NCBI GenBank assembly: GCA_025403435.1
Contig: CM046338.1
Span: 19,815,399-19,879,398 of the forward strand
DNA: 64,000 bases
Direction: 5' to 3'
DNA from: Artocarpus heterophyllus
Taxonomy: Eukaryota; Streptophyta; Magnoliopsida; Rosales; Moraceae
Under the pieces are notes generated by a model. That model did not search any database, was not told the DNA's origin, and saw nothing but the letters and a program-made list of their open reading frames with translations. This document shows positions 61,301 to 64,000 of the stretch, piece after piece. Within the stretch, counting starts at the first letter, position 1. Each line of letters begins with the position of its first letter. Made by a program: the position numbers and the translations under genes.

Positions 61301-61629
61301 GAAAAAATTGCTCTAGTAGTCCCCTACCTTTAACGAAAGTGAGCATTTGGTCCTCAATTTTTTTGCTTTAACTGACCCAAACATTCAATTCTAGTTGTTG
61401 AGAGATGATTTTAACAGTCAAACCATTATTTTGGATGGAAAAAATAGTTAAGACATTTTTTGATTAAAATTACCAAAATACCCTTCAAAAAAGTGAGACA
61501 TTAAAAAATTAATAAAAATTAAAACAAAAATTTATTAAAAAATCTAAAAAAAAAAACAGATACAAACAATTCCTCCTTTCTTCCCAATTCTCCTTTCCTC
61601 CCCTTCATGAAAACCCAATACAAACCAAA

Positions 61630-61850
61630 ATGGCATCGGCAATGGTGATGGACTTGAAACCCTCGCCAAAGCCACCGACTTCCTTCTCGTCAATGAGATA
61701 GGACCTCTAGGGCTTGGGCGACCAAGCCGAGTCCTCCTCCGACGAGGACGACCTCTACACTCACCTCAAGTCCCTCATCGGTGCCACTCGTCATCAGCCA
61801 ATTCATGGAGATGGTTGATCAAAACAACGGGATCGAAACAACCTTTTAAT
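61630..61850 (+). pseudogene. RPT3: Captured fragment of 26S proteasome ATPase subunit RPT3
   Basis: RPT3 is one of six AAA ATPases at the base of the proteasome cap. The frame from ATG at 61630 reads MASAMVMDLKP, then (after two stops) SSSDEDDLYTHLKSL, the N-terminus of plant RPT3. It then jumps directly to QFMEMVDQNNGI in another frame, the segment about 40-50 residues further on in the family. So the coiled-coil stretch between was deleted, and everything after it, including the AAA domain, is missing. No intron is seen across the joint. It cannot make a functional subunit. It sits inside the TIR element with part of an apparent 5' leader (61575-61629). Confidence 0.75.
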
Positions 61851-61867
61851 GGTTGATACATTGAAGA

Positions 61868-61909
61868 GGGGGGGTGGGGGGGTTGGGGTGTGGGTGTTTG
61901 GGTGAGGGG

Positions 61910-61958
<49 letters not shown>
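61868..61958 (+). repeat. G-rich run followed by 46 T
   Basis: G-runs (GGGGGGGTGGGGGGGTTGGGG and following) at 61868-61912, then an unbroken T-run at 61913-61958. Low complexity; it lies next to the RPT3 fragment and could be an assembly or replication slippage spot. Confidence 0.85.
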
Positions 61959-61959
<1 letters not shown>

Positions 61960-62399
61960 AGTGGAGGAGATTTTGTATTTTATTGTGAAAGTAGATATGA
62001 TTTTTAATAACATATATTTAATCTTATTTCTTTTTTTCTTTTTTATTGTTTTTTTTATGTTTCAATTCTAATATTTTTAAAACATATTAGGTATCTTACA
62101 AAAAGACCCTTACTAAAGTGGTCATGTACCCCTAACGTGGAGCAAACTCAACAAATGACCATTAAAATCGTCCCTCAGAAACTAAAATCAAATGTTTGGG
62201 TTAGTTAAATAGAAAACAAAAAGGTTGGGACCAAATGCTCACTCTTGTTAAAGGTTGGAGACTACCAAAGCAATTGCCAAACATGTGAGAGGAGAAAAAA
62301 AAAATCCATAAAAAGAAATAAGTGACGTATAAATTCACACACATACTTATGAGAAAATATGAATAACTTTGAGTAATATTTGTCATATGCACATCAGTC

Positions 62400-62696
62400 T
62401 ATTCTTTGCCTTGGACAAATCCCTTAATTTTCTACAACTCCCACGGGCCATCCACAAGTCCACTTAAAACATTAAAACTAGCACAAGGAAGAGAATCGAT
62501 AAAGAGCACTGCTGAAAAGTATCACCGTATTATCAGTGAAACACTACACGGATTGGTATATATAGACTCAAGGACATAAACTAAACAAGAGGTAAAAAAA
62601 AAGAGTAACAAACTAAACTCCGTTCCTAGAATGTAGGACAACACAGAACTTCCTAGTCAGTAATTAACTCAAAAAAACCAAACAAACACGTCAACA
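62400..62696 (-). repeat. Copia-3 3' LTR (left edge uncertain)
   Basis: On the minus strand an LTR begins TGTTGACGTGTTTG directly after the purine tract. It includes a TATA box (TATATATA at 62557-62564) followed by CAATCCGTGTAGTG. I could not place the other edge; the figure 62400 is a guess. Confidence 0.55.
62557..62564 (-). promoter_or_regulatory. TATA box of the Copia-3 LTR
   Basis: TATATATA about 135 bp into the minus-strand LTR, in a typical spot for the promoter of a short copia LTR. Confidence 0.45.
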
Positions 62697-64000
62697 CTCC
62701 CCTCAAGCTGGAGTATACAAATTATACATTCCCAGCTTGTCTACCAATCTTTCAAATACTGGTTGAAATAGCACTTTTGTCAGCAGATCTGCTGTCTATT
62801 CTGAAGTTGAAACATATGTCATACAAATCACACCACTATGAATTTTTTCCTTGGTAAAATGTCAATCAACTTCGCTGTGTTTTGTCCTATCATGATGTAC
62901 AGGATTATGGGAACTACTAATGGCTGCAGTGTTGTCACAATAGACCTTCAGCAGTGTCATTACTGTCATTTTTAATTCTTCTACTAGCATCTTTAACCAT
63001 AGTACTTAACAAACACCATGTGCCACTGATCTCAATTCTGCTTCAGCACTACTTCATGCCACCACGACTTGTTTCTTGCTTCTCCAAGTTACCAAATTGC
63101 TGTAAATAAATGAACAGTACCAGAAAGTAGATCTTCTATCAGATCCGGCCCAATCTTCATTGGTGAAGATCTCTAACACTCCTGTTTTCTTAGAAAACAA
63201 GCCCCCACGGAGCGTTCCCTCCAAGTACCTTAGGATACAATAGGCTGCCTCCATGTGATCTTCAGACGGTGCATGCATAAACTAGCTTATACAAGTTATC
63301 TCAAAGGCAATGTCCAGCCTAGCATTGGACAAATAAATTAGCTTCCCCGCCGACCGTTGATATCTGCCTTTATCAACTGGATTACTTTAAATTGAACCCA
63401 ACTTCAGGTTTGGATCCATTGGGGTATCTACTGGTTTGCAACCTTTTCTTCTGTTTTCTTATTAAAAAAAAAAGGCTCCCACCGGCGGTTCCCTCCAAGT
63501 ACCTTTGGATACAGTAGGCTACCTCCATGTGATCATCTGATGGTGCATGTATAAACTAGCTTATACAAGTTACCGCAAAGCCAATGTCCAGCCTAGTATG
63601 CGACAAATAAATTAGCATCCACACTAACCATTGGTATCTAACTTTATCAACTAGAGTACTTGCTGAATTGAACCCCAACTTCAAGTTTGGATCCATTGGA
63701 AATTACCCGTCATCCTAGGGTCCTTGAGAAGATCCAACACGTATTTCCATTGTGATACAAAATTCCGTTTCGATTTCTTACTACTTTCATTTCGAGAAAA
63801 TATAGCAATCTTCCCAAATCTTTTATTTCAATTTCATCTGCTAATTTTTTCTTCAATCTCTCCATCTCAATCTTGTCATCTCCTGTCAAGATTATGTCTA
63901 ACACAGACAAAACAATGTATGAACTGAGTGAGCCTGTTTGCACTCTTGTTGTCGCATTGCTCTTGTGAAACGATTAAACTATGCTCTCGGAGATTGTTTC
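62697..64000 (-). pseudogene. Copia-3 pol 3' part, runs out of the window
   Basis: Minus-strand copia pol. The purine tract CAGCTTGAGGGGAG (62697-62710) abuts the LTR. RNase H/connection at 63054-63278 reads MHAPSEDHMEAAYCILRYLEGT, FTNEDWAGSDRRST and SNLVTWRSKKQ. Further upstream (63710-63943) the reverse transcriptase reads IILTGDDKIEMERLKKKLADE and EIKDLGRLLYFLEM, with the YVDD motif worn to SVLD. Stops and frameshifts throughout, and one segment of about 270 bp is present twice in tandem (63181-63423 and 63451-63701). Confidence 0.85.
63181..63701 (-). repeat. Tandem duplication within Copia-3 pol
   Basis: Both copies share CTAGCTTATACAAGTTA, GCCAATGTCCAGCCTAG-like and GTTTGGATCCATTGG strings in the same order, about 272 bp apart, with many differences, so the duplication is old or joined two related templates. 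Confidence 0.8.

Larger units (their letters stand above)
61301..62278. mobile_element. TIR element (Pack-MULE-like) carrying an RPT3 fragment
   Basis: Long inverted repeats of about 120 bp or more: the left end (AATTGCTCTAGTAGTCCCC, GTGAGCATTTGGTCC, CCCAAACATT) matches the complement of 62100-62278 (AATTGCTTTGGTAGTCTCC, GTGAGCATTTGGTCC, CCCAAACATT). No transposase is inside. The interior carries the start of an RPT3 gene, a G-rich run (61868-61912) and a run of 46 T. A (TA)n run abuts the left end, and no clear TSD was found. Long TIRs around host coding sequence fit a Pack-MULE. Confidence 0.7.

Overview
The window is nuclear DNA of a flowering plant, most likely a eudicot. It is AT-rich, holds no long intact gene, and is built mainly from plant transposons: Ty1-copia and Ty3-gypsy-type LTR retrotransposons, CACTA (En/Spm), Mutator-like and Tourist-like elements. 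These are nested inside one another and mark their borders with target-site duplications (TSDs). Traces of host genes are few: the last exon of a BTB/POZ-MATH (BPM) gene on the minus strand near 59.6 kb, a captured piece of the proteasome ATPase RPT3 near 61.7 kb, an intron-free LOG-like (cytokinin-activating enzyme) reading frame near 7.5 kb, and two possible exons of unknown genes (1-151 and 30388-30483).

Layout. From 1 to 1.7 kb: possible host exon and degenerate DNA. From 1682 to 30386: one plus-strand copia element (Copia-1, LTRs about 1.94 kb). Its 5' LTR is split at a 5-bp TSD (ATTCA) by a 9-kb LTR element (2156-11139). That element has no gag-pol but carries a Cys-rich ORF and the LOG-like ORF. 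Copia-1's pol gene is split at a 3-bp TSD (ATT) by a CACTA element (CACTA-1, 16480-26736), which itself holds a solo copia LTR (20363-22229, TSD TATTC).

From 31580 to 37292: a minus-strand copia element (Copia-2, TSD GTTTA) whose right LTR carries a Mutator-like element (35721-37202, 11-bp TSD) with a minisatellite inside. From 37713 to 50465: a second CACTA element (CACTA-2, TSD CTT), internally deleted and carrying a 7.5-kb LTR-derived insertion (39238-46792, TSD TAGAC). From 50.5 to 59 kb: AT-rich intergenic DNA with a Tourist-like MITE and a solo copia LTR (54996-57015, TSD GTTTG). From about 58.9 kb to the window end: the 3' end of the BPM gene and apparently its last intron or upstream region, invaded by a TIR element carrying RPT3 sequence (61301-62278) and by a minus-strand copia element (Copia-3) that runs out of the window.

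The CACTA elements encode, in order, an En/Spm transposase (Transpos_assoc, Transposase_21, DUF4218, DUF4216-like parts), a Transposase_24-like protein, and a Ulp1-type (C48) protease. All are broken by stops. Copia coding regions are likewise decayed. The LOG-like frame is the exception: it is open over 200 codons with its key motif nearly intact. The best candidates for something undescribed are that LTR element with its cargo genes, the RPT3-capturing element, the internal repeat of a CACTA right end at 22.25-22.54 kb, and the GGCAGGCC-motif arrays shared by otherwise different LTRs. All family assignments come from reading motifs by eye; no database search was run.
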